Source: Streptomyces fagopyri
Lineage (GTDB): Bacteria; Actinomycetota; Actinomycetes; Streptomycetales; Streptomycetaceae
Length of the DNA stretch: 64,000 bases
Direction: 5' to 3'
NCBI RefSeq assembly: GCF_009498275.1
Contig: NZ_CP045643.1
Location: forward strand, 4,278,001-4,342,000
The position numbers and the translations under genes were made by a program. Shown piece after piece: positions 51,501-58,076 of this stretch. A model generated the notes under the pieces. That model worked only from the letters and a program-made list of their open reading frames with translations. It was not told where the DNA came from and did no database searches. Each line of letters starts with the position of its first letter. Within the stretch, counting starts at the first letter, position 1.

Positions 51501-52215
51501 AGCTCGCGGAGCCACCGGAGCCGTCCGCGCCCGCGGAGCCACCGGAGCAATCCGTGCTCGTGGAGCTCTCGATGCCGTCCGTGCCGATGGAGATCGCGGG
51601 ATCTCCCGAGCCGCGCGTCCCCCCGCTACCCTCCGCACTCCTCGAAAACCTCGCCGCTCCTCCTCCGCCGCCGCTGCCTGCGTTCGGACCCGCGAGCCAC
51701 AACTCGGCCTCGTAGCGCCATTCCAGGAGCAGCAGCCGCGCCTCCTCGAGCCGCTGGACGAGGGCGTGGCCGCCGAACTCGGGCCGGACTCCGCCGAGCG
51801 GGGTGCCCCGCCACAGCGCGAGCGCCGCCAAGGCCTCACGCAGCGCCCGTGCGCCGTCCCGATCGGCATGCGCGGCACGCGCGGCCGTGACGTGGGACTC
51901 GAAGACGCGGACGTCCAACTCGCCCTCGCCGACGCGCAGGAGATACCCGGGCGGCACGGCCCGTAGCCGCTCCGGATCGTCGAGGAGCCGGCGCAGCCGG
52001 GTGACGTGGTTCTGCAGCGAGGCCTGCGCGGACGCGGGCGGTGTCCCGCCCCACAGCGCGTCCTTCAGCACGTCGACCGAGACGACCCGGCCGGGCTCCA
52101 GGAGCAGCGCCACCAGCAGCGCGCGCATCTTGCCGCTGCGGATCGATCCGACCTCGCCGTCGGCGTCGTACAGGACCGGTGGACCCAGCAGCCCGAACCG
52201 CAGCCCGTACCGCAT
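48580..52215 (-). CDS. AfsR-type SARP/BTAD regulator with NB-ARC and TPR domains
   Basis: 1211 residues. Residues 1-95 are an OmpR-like winged helix (FGLLGPPVLYDADGEVGSIR, KMRALLVALLLEPGRVVSVD); the BTAD domain follows to about 300, split by a Gly/Ser/Asp-rich insert (about 186-265). A Pro/Gly linker precedes the STAND NTPase NB-ARC with Walker A GMAGVGKSALALHVA near 450. A low-complexity GPV repeat lies near 805. The C-terminal 300 residues are TPR helices (ALGDLAGLHFMTGRAGEALT, AITYSHLGNLYEHTDARAAI). Such regulators switch on secondary metabolism or antibiotic genes after ATP-driven assembly. No biosynthetic cluster is visible within the window. ATG at 52215. Confidence 0.93.
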   Translation of the reverse strand: MRYGLRFGLLGPPVLYDADGEVGSIRSGKMRALLVALLLEPGRVVSVDVLKDALWGGTPPASAQASLQNHVTRLRRLLDDPERLRAVPPGYLLRVGEGELDVRVFESHVTAARAAHADRDGARALREALAALALWRGTPLGGVRPEFGGHALVQRLEEARLLLLEWRYEAELWLAGPNAGSGGGGGAARFSRSAEGSGGTRGSGDPAISIGTDGIESSTSTDCSGGSAGADGSGGSASSAGADGTRNDRGSAGAGGSGHARLAALTPELAALVVEHPLREAFHRLLMLVLHRTGRQAEALAVHRDLRARLVEELGVEPGPAVREAHLEILRERGPGGSARSAGTVGVGTAGASGGPRRAGGSSRTGGSSRAAGSSRAGGSVGADGAGDVGQDPRADGGAPPVPAQPPSPRPAQLPPPPAHFTGRGDVRDELGLVLDTDRRLRLPFPAVAVISGMAGVGKSALALHVAHGLRERFPDGQLYVNLHGATPGMTPLTPGQALAALLRDLGVESRRIPEPPDAAAALLRSTLAPTRTLMVLDDAAHAAQVRPLLPAGAGCAVIVTSRSPLTALDGAHRFPLAPLSDEDSAALLRAVSGRRDGLDGGHPLVELTGRLPLALRVVAARLAARRALTPDALADQLTDTEGRLRHLEYDDLSVRRSLAVAHDALRASDREPDRDAARALCSIGALDLPVYGAPLLARLSGITEHRAEAALDRLVDVALLEETAYARYAPHDLVRDFAREIAGTTGTTGPREATAAAEATAAAGTATAPGSPGWTGSTESTDAPDAAAGADRADGADGTDVPGGPVGPVGPVGPVGPGGADRADRTERAGAAAGVTTNPCVSERALRWYAGVAARSLEVIVEAGLDRADRSRPTATQPAAHAADAAATPPFRSARDAFAWGDLELENVMTLVERYAEESAYVPVLVRLLNPYLQRSGRVPESEVLLRTALGAARRLGDEAAQAYALGDLAGLHFMTGRAGEALTLNDEALAIWRRLGVLSWVRRGLNNRGMLLEGLGRYEESGEALLLSLELSRELGDPHTEAITYSHLGNLYEHTDARAAIDHHKRSLAIGDAMDDVIIRHSAHCNIGYAHLTLGEPAAAVPHFEESLRILGGHDDWHGESQTRLGLVRALRGVGHCERAALECELLLCRADRRADQFTAGLARHQRGLLLRTRGDVEGAYEQWRTALAALDGRDTSVVGQLRELLRGT
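49762..49806. repeat. 9-bp tandem repeat inside the AfsR-type gene
   Basis: TGGTCCAAC occurs four times from 49762 and a fifth time as TGGTCCACC, ending at 49806. In the gene's frame it encodes the Gly-Pro-Val repeat between the NB-ARC and TPR parts. In-frame, so gain or loss of units changes linker length only. Confidence 0.9.
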
Positions 52216-52530
52216 AGCCCGCCCACTGCCTTCCCACGCGACCGTCCGGCCGTGCCCCTGGCGACTTCGCACCGACCGACTCCCGGTTCCGGCGGAACCG
52301 TTGGCCGGTTCCCGGAGGAACCGTTGGCCACATGTTAGCGATCCGTTGGCGCGGCCTGATGGGATCAGGGCATCGGATCTGGCCCGACGGTGCGCGCGTA
52401 CTACGCGTAACTCGGGGGAGTGTCGCCGCCGTGGCCGGATCCGGGGACAGAGAGGGCCCCGGTCGTCGGAGGTGAACGACCGGGGCCTTCGTCGTTCCCG
52501 GCGCCCACCGGGCGACCGGATGACGGGCGC
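52216..52530. promoter_or_regulatory. Leader of the AfsR-type gene with a hairpin
   Basis: No gene is seen. At 52455-52466 and 52476-52487 GGCCCCGGTCGT pairs with its complement (12 bp, loop of 9 nt), with TTCGTCGTT after it on the + strand. It may end the glycosyltransferase transcript or attenuate the AfsR-type gene. A further repeat GTTGGCCGGTTCCCGGAGGA-like duplication (around 52302-52325) adds a partial direct repeat of GGAACCGTTGGCC. Confidence 0.5.
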
Positions 52531-52685
52531 CGTCGGATGAGACCGGCATCGTCGGATGACCAACACCGTCTGATCACCCACGTCGTCGGATGACCGACAC
52601 CGTCGGATGACCGGCGTCGTCAGATGACCGGCGTCGTCAGATGATGGGCGTCGTCAGATGATGGGCGTCGTCAGATGACCGGCGG
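52531..52685. repeat. Nine 17-bp tandem units ending in the glycosyltransferase stop
   Basis: Units of CGTCRGATGACCGGCGT type run from 52550 to 52685 without gaps (eight units of exactly 17 bp), preceded by one 19-bp variant at 52531-52549. The last unit (52669-52685) includes the stop codon of the leftward glycosyltransferase (52671-52673); units nearest the gene are most alike, and those farther away have more changes. Confidence 0.9.
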
Positions 52686-53567
52686 GCGTCCGAGGCGCGT
52701 GAGCCGCCACACCGTCCGCCATCGCATCGGCTGTCGCCGGCCGCCGGACTCGCGCAGGCCTTCCGCGAAACCGCCGAACCAGGCCCGCAGTCCGCCGAGG
52801 GACCGCGTCCGCGCGAGCGTGAGCAGCACCCAGATCCCCAGGTGCACGGGGATGAGCGCGAGGGGCAGCCGACGGCGGGTGAGCCAGACCCGGTTGCGGG
52901 CGGTGACCCGGTAGTAGATGGCGTGCCGGGCGGGTGAGGTCTTCGGGTGCTGGAGCAGCAGTTCGGGCTCGTACAGCACGGTCCACCCGGCGTCGATGGC
53001 ACGCCAGGCCATGTCGGTCTCCTCGTGGGCGAAGAAGAACTCGGCGGGCCAGTCACCGATCTCGGCGACCATCGGCATCGACAGGGCGTGCCCGCCGCCG
53101 AGGAACCCGGTGACCGGACCACCCCGCATCGGGTCCTTCGCGCCGACCCGGGGCACGTGCCGGCGCTGGGTCTCCCCGTTCTCGTCGGCGATCCGGAAGC
53201 CGACGATGCCCAGGCGCGGATCGGCCGCGTACAGATCGCGGACCTTGCGCAGCACGTCCGCGTCGACCAGCAGTCCGTCGTCGTCGAGTTCGACCACGAC
53301 GTCCACGTCCCCGAACTCCGCGAGCCTGGCGAGGCCCACGTTCCGTCCGCCCGGGCAGCCGAGATTCTCGTCGACCTCGATGGTGGTCACCTCGCCGGGC
53401 AGTCCGAGCCGCTCGGCGAAGTCGGGCAGCGGGCACCCGTTCCCCACGATCACGATCCGGGCGGGCGCGACGTCCTGTTTGGCCACCGAGGTGAGCAGCG
53501 CGTCGACCTCGACGGGCCGATTCCCCATCGTCACGACGGCAACGGCGATCCGCGGACCCTCCGGCAC
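52671..53567 (-). CDS. Family 2 glycosyltransferase
   Basis: 298 residues, GT-A fold. Motifs: VAVVTMGNRPVEVDALLTSV at the N-terminus, VIVGNGCPLP, ENLGCPGGRNVGL (nucleotide-sugar loop), ELDDDGLLVD with the DxD metal site, and FFFAHEETDMAWRAIDAGW near 170-190, a pattern of rhamnosyltransferase-like enzymes. It lacks an N-terminal signal; the C-terminal part has one hydrophobic stretch (LALIPVHLGIWVLLTLA) that may anchor it. The sugar and acceptor (cell-wall polymer or lipid) cannot be decided. GTG start at 53567. The 3' end runs into 17-bp tandem repeats. Confidence 0.88.
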   Translation of the reverse strand: MPEGPRIAVAVVTMGNRPVEVDALLTSVAKQDVAPARIVIVGNGCPLPDFAERLGLPGEVTTIEVDENLGCPGGRNVGLARLAEFGDVDVVVELDDDGLLVDADVLRKVRDLYAADPRLGIVGFRIADENGETQRRHVPRVGAKDPMRGGPVTGFLGGGHALSMPMVAEIGDWPAEFFFAHEETDMAWRAIDAGWTVLYEPELLLQHPKTSPARHAIYYRVTARNRVWLTRRRLPLALIPVHLGIWVLLTLARTRSLGGLRAWFGGFAEGLRESGGRRQPMRWRTVWRLTRLGRPPVI

Positions 53568-54037
53568 GACACCACTCCATCCCAGGCCGACAACACTGCC
53601 CGCGATGCTAGCTGTTCACCGCGCGTATCCCTGAGGTACGCCCGCCTTTCCTTTCCCCGTATGCGGTTCCTCACGCCGTTCGCGGCTTCCCACGGCGTAC
53701 GGGATCCGGCCCCGGCGAGCAGCCGTACTCGCCGACCGGCCTGGTCAGGGACTCGCCACGGCCGGTCGGCCGCGCGATCAGGGGCGAACCCACTCGGCGC
53801 CGGAACCCTGGCCCGGGAGCACGCCCGGTGTCCCGTCGACTCCCACCGACTCTTGACGGACGCCGGCAACGGACGCCTCCCCCTGCCGGCCGTACGCCGC
53901 CGCCGGACCGCCGCGAGGCTCGGTCCTCGACACTCGGACATGTGCACGCTACATGCTGCGTGTATGATGCACATATGGGTGGTATATCTAGCCGCAGGTA
54001 GTTCTCCTGACAGGGGAAGCGAGCCGGAAACTGAAGG
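53568..54037. promoter_or_regulatory. Upstream region of marR with a 35-bp palindrome
   Basis: No gene is supported here. At 53940-53974 lies a palindrome centred on 53957: outer arms ATGTGCA and TGCACAT, inner near-palindrome TACATGCTGCGTGTA (53950-53964), 13 of 17 paired positions in total. It is AT-richer than its surroundings and lies 64-98 bp upstream of the marR start, so it is a good candidate operator/promoter. Confidence 0.7.
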
Positions 54038-54505
54038 ATGCCTCGCGTGGACAAGCCACTTGATCTGCTGGAGTTCGAGACCATGCTGCTCGGGCGGCAC
54101 ATGCACATGCTCAACCCGCGAGCGCGCGGGGCCGGCGAGGAACGGCTGGATCGCAGTGCGTACGTCCTGCTCAGCCGCATCCAGGCGCAGGGGCCGATGT
54201 CGATCGGCGAGTTCAGCGAGGCTTTCGGGCTGGACGCCTCCACCCTCAACCGGCAGACCGCCGCGATGGTGCGGGCCGGGGTCGTCGAACGCATGCCCGA
54301 CCCCGAGGGGGGCATGGCCCGCAAGTTCGCCATCACCGCCGAGGGCGAGCGCCGTCTGGACATCCACCGGACCGAGAACCTGGAGGGTCTGGAGAAGGTC
54401 ATGGTCGACTGGGCGGCCGAGGACGTGGCCGAGTTCGCCGCCTACCTCAGCCGCTTCAACCGCGACATCGAGCGACTCGACGGGCGCCCCTGGCCGCGCG
54501 GTTGA
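54038..54505 (+). CDS. MarR-family transcriptional regulator
   Basis: 155 residues. Winged helix: RSAYVLLSRIQAQGPMSIGE, EAFGLDASTLNRQTAAMVRAG (recognition helix) and wing RMPDPEGGMARKFAITAEG; N- and C-terminal helices make the dimer. MarR proteins commonly repress efflux or stress genes and their own gene, released by phenolic or oxidant ligands. The ATG at 54038 follows AAGG weakly; a GTG at 54047 is an alternative. No cysteine sensor is visible, so it is probably a ligand-type sensor. Confidence 0.9.
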   Translation: MPRVDKPLDLLEFETMLLGRHMHMLNPRARGAGEERLDRSAYVLLSRIQAQGPMSIGEFSEAFGLDASTLNRQTAAMVRAGVVERMPDPEGGMARKFAITAEGERRLDIHRTENLEGLEKVMVDWAAEDVAEFAAYLSRFNRDIERLDGRPWPRG

Positions 54506-54665
54506 CCACCCGGGCGGCCATCCCGTCCACCCTCGTCACCCGACCGGACCCGCGGGGGTCCATCTCCGCCAGCGCCGGACGCCTCGACCCTGTTCCTGGA
54601 GGGCCGGGGCCGCGCGTCGACCGCTCCCCAGGGCCCACCACTCCAGCGCCGCCGGGCAAAGCAAA

Positions 54666-54700
54666 AGCCCCAGGTCACGGCGAGTGAGAATCCTGGGGCT
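54666..54700 (-). terminator. Terminator for tRNA-Thr
   Basis: AGCCCCAGG at 54666-54674 pairs with CCTGGGGCT at 54692-54700. On the minus strand the stem is followed by TTTT, a Rho-independent-like end 8 bp beyond the tRNA 3' end. Confidence 0.8.
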
Positions 54701-54707
54701 TCTACAG

Positions 54708-54781
54708 AGCCGCCTTCGGGATTCGAACCCGAGACCTACGCATTACGAGTGCGTTGCTCTGGCCATCTGAGCTAAGGCGGC
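54708..54781 (-). tRNA. tRNA-Thr (anticodon CGU)
   Basis: Complete cloverleaf of 74 nt read on the minus strand: acceptor GCCGCCU with AGGCGGC, D arm GCUC/GAGC, anticodon stem ACGCA/UGCGU with loop CUCGUAA (anticodon CGU, reads ACG threonine codons), and T arm UCGGG-UUCGAAU-CCCGA. The CCA end is not encoded. It is followed by a terminator. No integrase or att-like duplication is seen beside it. Confidence 0.97.
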
Positions 54782-54887
54782 GCGCCGTCACACCATGGTG
54801 CGATCAGCAACGTCGGTAAGTCTACACAGTTTCCGAGAGTGCTCCGTACACGCCCCGGAGGGCCCGGATCCGGGGCGTGCGGGGCAC

Positions 54888-56471
54888 CTATGAGCAGCGC
54901 TTTCCCTTGGGCGGAGGGGTGCCGTCGAGGAGGTAGCGGTTGATCGCGGAGTCGATGCAGACACTGCCGCGACCGTAGGCGGTGTGGCCGTCGCCGACGT
55001 ACGTCAGGAGTGTGGCGGACGAGAGCTGACCGGCGAGGGACTCGGCCCACGCGTAGGGGGTCGCCGGGTCCCGCGTGGTGCCGACCACCAGGATCGGGCC
55101 CGCCCCCTTCGCCTCGATGCGGTGGGGCTCACCCGTCGCTTTCACCGGCCAGTACGCGCAGTTCAGGGAGGCCCAGGCCAGGCCGTCGCCGAAGACGGGG
55201 GACGCCTTCTCGAAGGCAGGGAGACTCTTCTCCAACTGGTCGGGGCCGGAGAAGGCGGCCGGGAGGTCGAGGCAGTTCACGGCCGCGTTGGCGTACATCA
55301 GGTTCGTGTAGTGGCCCTTGGCGTCACGCTCGTAGTAGCTGTCGGAGAGGGCGAGCAGGCCCGCCCCGTCCTTGTGCTTCATCGCCGCGCCGAGCGCCTC
55401 GCGCAGCTGGGGCCAGGCCCCCTCGTCGTACATGGCCGCGATCACGCCCGTCGTCGCGAGGGACTCGGTGAGTTCCTTGCGGTCCGCGTCGCCCGTGGGG
55501 ATCGGGTTCGCGTCGAGCTTCTTGAAGAAGGCGCTGAGGTTCCTGCCCACCTGGTCCGGGCTCGTGCCCCGGCCGCCCAGCGGGCAGCCGCTGCGGCTGA
55601 CGCAGTCCTTCGCGAACGACTTGAAGGCCGTCTCGAAGCCCGCCGTCTGCTCCTCGTTGAGCCTGCGGGCGGTGATCGAGGGGTCCAGCGCGCCGTCCAG
55701 GACCATACGGCCCACCCGTTGCGGATACAGGCCCGCGTACGTCGCGCCCAGGAACGTCCCGTACGACGCTCCCACATAGTTCAGCTTCTGGTCGCCCAGT
55801 ACCGCACGGAGGATGTCCATGTCACGGGCCGCCTCGACCGTGGAGACATGCCGCAGCACCTTGGGCGAGTGCCGGGCGCACCCTTCGGCGAACTTCTTGT
55901 ACGCGTCGACCAGTTCGTCCGTCTCCCGCACGTTGTCGGGCGTCATGTCCGTCTTCGTGAACGCGTCCATCTCCGGGCCGCTGAGACATTCGATCGGCTC
56001 GCTGCGGGCCACTCCGCGCGGGTCGACCGCGACCATGTCGTAGCGGGCGCGGATCTTCGCCGGGTAGCCGAGCCCCGCGTACGCCTGCAGGTATCCGACC
56101 GCCGAGCCGCCCGGACCGCCCGGGTTGACCAGCAGCGAGCCGATCCGCCGCCCGGGACCCGTGGCCTTCTTGCGGGCGACGGCCAGTTTGATGGCGCCCG
56201 AAGCCGCGTCGTCGTAGTCGAGCGGCACCTTCATCGTGGTGCATTCGAAGCCGGGCGCACCGCAGGAGCGCCAGGCCGGCTTCTGCTCGTAGTACGGCGT
56301 CAGCGTCGCCGGTGTGGAGCGGGGCAGCGGGGCCAGCACCGCCTCCGACTTCGTCGGCTCCGATGCCGTCGTGGTGAATCTCTCCGCCGAGCAGGCGGAG
56401 ACGAGCAGCGTCGTGGCGGCCAGCAGCATGCCGCCCCTGCGCAGGGGCCTGAGGATGCGCCTGAAGTACAT
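54888..56471 (-). CDS. Secreted TAP-like alpha/beta-hydrolase peptidase (lipoprotein)
   Basis: 527 residues, of the Streptomyces tripeptidyl aminopeptidase (Tap/SlpD/SlpE) family that trims N-terminal peptides outside the cell. Signal peptide with basic start and lipobox LLVSAC near residue 27. Motifs: LLVNPGGPGGSAVGYL, VAVDPRGVARSEPIEC, nucleophile VGASYGTFLGA (Ser near 235), TTRDPATPYAWAESLAG with the Asp near 465 and GDGHTAYGRGS with the His near 495. Cysteines GCARH, RSGCPL and LNCAYWP suggest disulfides. ATG at 56471. It is next to holB, tmk and topA on the same strand, a conserved neighbourhood in streptomycetes. Confidence 0.93.
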   Translation of the reverse strand: MYFRRILRPLRRGGMLLAATTLLVSACSAERFTTTASEPTKSEAVLAPLPRSTPATLTPYYEQKPAWRSCGAPGFECTTMKVPLDYDDAASGAIKLAVARKKATGPGRRIGSLLVNPGGPGGSAVGYLQAYAGLGYPAKIRARYDMVAVDPRGVARSEPIECLSGPEMDAFTKTDMTPDNVRETDELVDAYKKFAEGCARHSPKVLRHVSTVEAARDMDILRAVLGDQKLNYVGASYGTFLGATYAGLYPQRVGRMVLDGALDPSITARRLNEEQTAGFETAFKSFAKDCVSRSGCPLGGRGTSPDQVGRNLSAFFKKLDANPIPTGDADRKELTESLATTGVIAAMYDEGAWPQLREALGAAMKHKDGAGLLALSDSYYERDAKGHYTNLMYANAAVNCLDLPAAFSGPDQLEKSLPAFEKASPVFGDGLAWASLNCAYWPVKATGEPHRIEAKGAGPILVVGTTRDPATPYAWAESLAGQLSSATLLTYVGDGHTAYGRGSVCIDSAINRYLLDGTPPPKGKRCS

Positions 56472-56652
56472 TCCGCGAGCGTAACCTCACGCGATCGATT
56501 GATCACCTTCAGTGGCGGACGCGCCTCTTACGAGTGACAGCGTCAACCTCGTGTGACCTCGCCCACCGCGCGCACGGCCACGTCCCCACGATCGCGTCGC
56601 GGCGATCACATCCCCGCGGCAACATCGCGGGGGTCACATCCCGGCGATCGCG

Positions 56653-57858
56653 TCAGCCCGCGCGCAGCGCCATCGTCATCGCCTCCACCGCCAGCAGCGG
56701 TGCCACGTTGCGGTCGAGGGCCTCACGGCACGCCGCGATGGCGTCGATCCGGCGCAGGGTCGCCTCCGGCGAACTGCCGCGGGCCAGTCTCTCCAGCACG
56801 TCCGCGGCATCCGCGTTGGCCATGGCAAGGCGGGAACCGAACTGAAGGGCGAGGACGTCGCGGTAGAAGCCCGTGAGGTCGATGAGCGCGAGATCCAGAC
56901 TGTCGCGCTGGGTACGCGTCCTGCGGCGCTTCTGCCGGTCCTCCAGCTCCTTCATGACGCCCGCGGTGCCGCGCGGCATGCGGCCTCCCTGGGCCGCGCC
57001 GAGGGCGGTCTTCAGCTCCTCGGTCTCCTTCACGTCGACCTCCTCGGCGAGCTGCTTCGCGTCGTCCGAGGCGGTGTCGACCAGTTCCTGGGCCGCTCTG
57101 AGGCAACCACCGACGTCGTCGACCCGCAGCGGGAGCCTGAGGACGGCGGCCCTCCGCTCGCGGGCACGCGGATCCGTGGCGAGGCGCCGGGCCCGTCCGA
57201 TGTGCCCCTGTGTCGCGTTCGCGGCGGCCGCGGCGACATCGGGATCGATGCCGTCACGCCGTACGAGGATGTCGGCGACCGCTCCCACCGGCGGCGTGCG
57301 CAGGGTCAGCAGGCGGCAGCGGGAGCGGATGGTGGGCAGGACGTCCTCGATGGAGGGCGCGCACAGCAGCCAGACCGTACGCGGCGCCGGCTCCTCGACG
57401 GCCTTCAGCAGCACGTTGCCCGCACCCTCCGTCAGGCGGTCCGCGTCCTCCAGGACGATGACCTGCCAGCGGCCGACGGCGGGCGACAGCTGGGCCCGGC
57501 GGACCAGGTCGCGGGTCTCCTTCACACCGATGGACAGGAGGTCGGTGCGGACGATCTGTACGTCGGCGTGGGTCCCGATCAGGCTGGTGTGACAGCCGTC
57601 GCAGAAGCCGCAGCCGGGGACTCCGCCCAGCGCGCGGTCGGGGCTCACGCACTGGAGCGCCGCGGCGAAGGCCCGCGCCGCGGTGGAGCGGCCCGAACCC
57701 GGTGGCCCGGTGAACAGCCAGGCGTGGGTCATCCTGGACGCCTCGGGCGGCGGAGTGGCCCCGGCGACCGCCGTGACCAGGGCGTCGGCGTCACGCGCGG
57801 CGGCGGCGAGCTGCTCGCTCACCTTGTCCTGGCCCACCAGCTCGTCCCATACGGGCAT
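56653..57858 (-). CDS. holB: DNA polymerase III subunit delta prime HolB
   Basis: 401 residues, clamp-loader subunit. The AAA+ fold shows WLFTGPPGSGRSTAARAFAA with Arg in place of the Walker A lysine, the zinc-binding run CGFCDGCH plus an earlier Cys, the sensor stretch VIVLEDADRLTEGAGNVLLK and the SRC motif TIRSRCRLL. Delta prime is not a working ATPase, consistent with the altered P-loop. ATG at 57858 gives MPVWDELVGQDKV. It lies downstream of tmk on the same strand, an order kept in many bacteria (tmk-holB). Confidence 0.95.
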   Translation of the reverse strand: MPVWDELVGQDKVSEQLAAAARDADALVTAVAGATPPPEASRMTHAWLFTGPPGSGRSTAARAFAAALQCVSPDRALGGVPGCGFCDGCHTSLIGTHADVQIVRTDLLSIGVKETRDLVRRAQLSPAVGRWQVIVLEDADRLTEGAGNVLLKAVEEPAPRTVWLLCAPSIEDVLPTIRSRCRLLTLRTPPVGAVADILVRRDGIDPDVAAAAANATQGHIGRARRLATDPRARERRAAVLRLPLRVDDVGGCLRAAQELVDTASDDAKQLAEEVDVKETEELKTALGAAQGGRMPRGTAGVMKELEDRQKRRRTRTQRDSLDLALIDLTGFYRDVLALQFGSRLAMANADAADVLERLARGSSPEATLRRIDAIAACREALDRNVAPLLAVEAMTMALRAG

Positions 57859-58076
57859 CGGGCACCGCCCTTTCGTCGCGCTCTGCCTTGCCGCGTCCAT
57901 TGTGCGGGTCACCACTGACAGCGGACGCCACTGACCACAGAGCTCAGCCCCAGCCCCCGTCCCGGCCGCGGCCCGGAGGACGTACGGCCGGAACCGCGGG
58001 GCCCAGCCGTGCCGGCCACCGCGTCCCATCGCGTCCCACGGCGATCACGACCGCCGCGCCGGCGACCGCCCCGGAC

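Noticed and set aside
52531..52685. CRISPR-like array
   Set aside because: Units are directly adjacent with no spacers and no cas genes nearby; it is a simple tandem repeat.
54600..54800. Integrated element at tRNA-Thr
   Set aside because: No integrase, no duplicated 3' tRNA end, and the neighbours are ordinary chromosomal genes.
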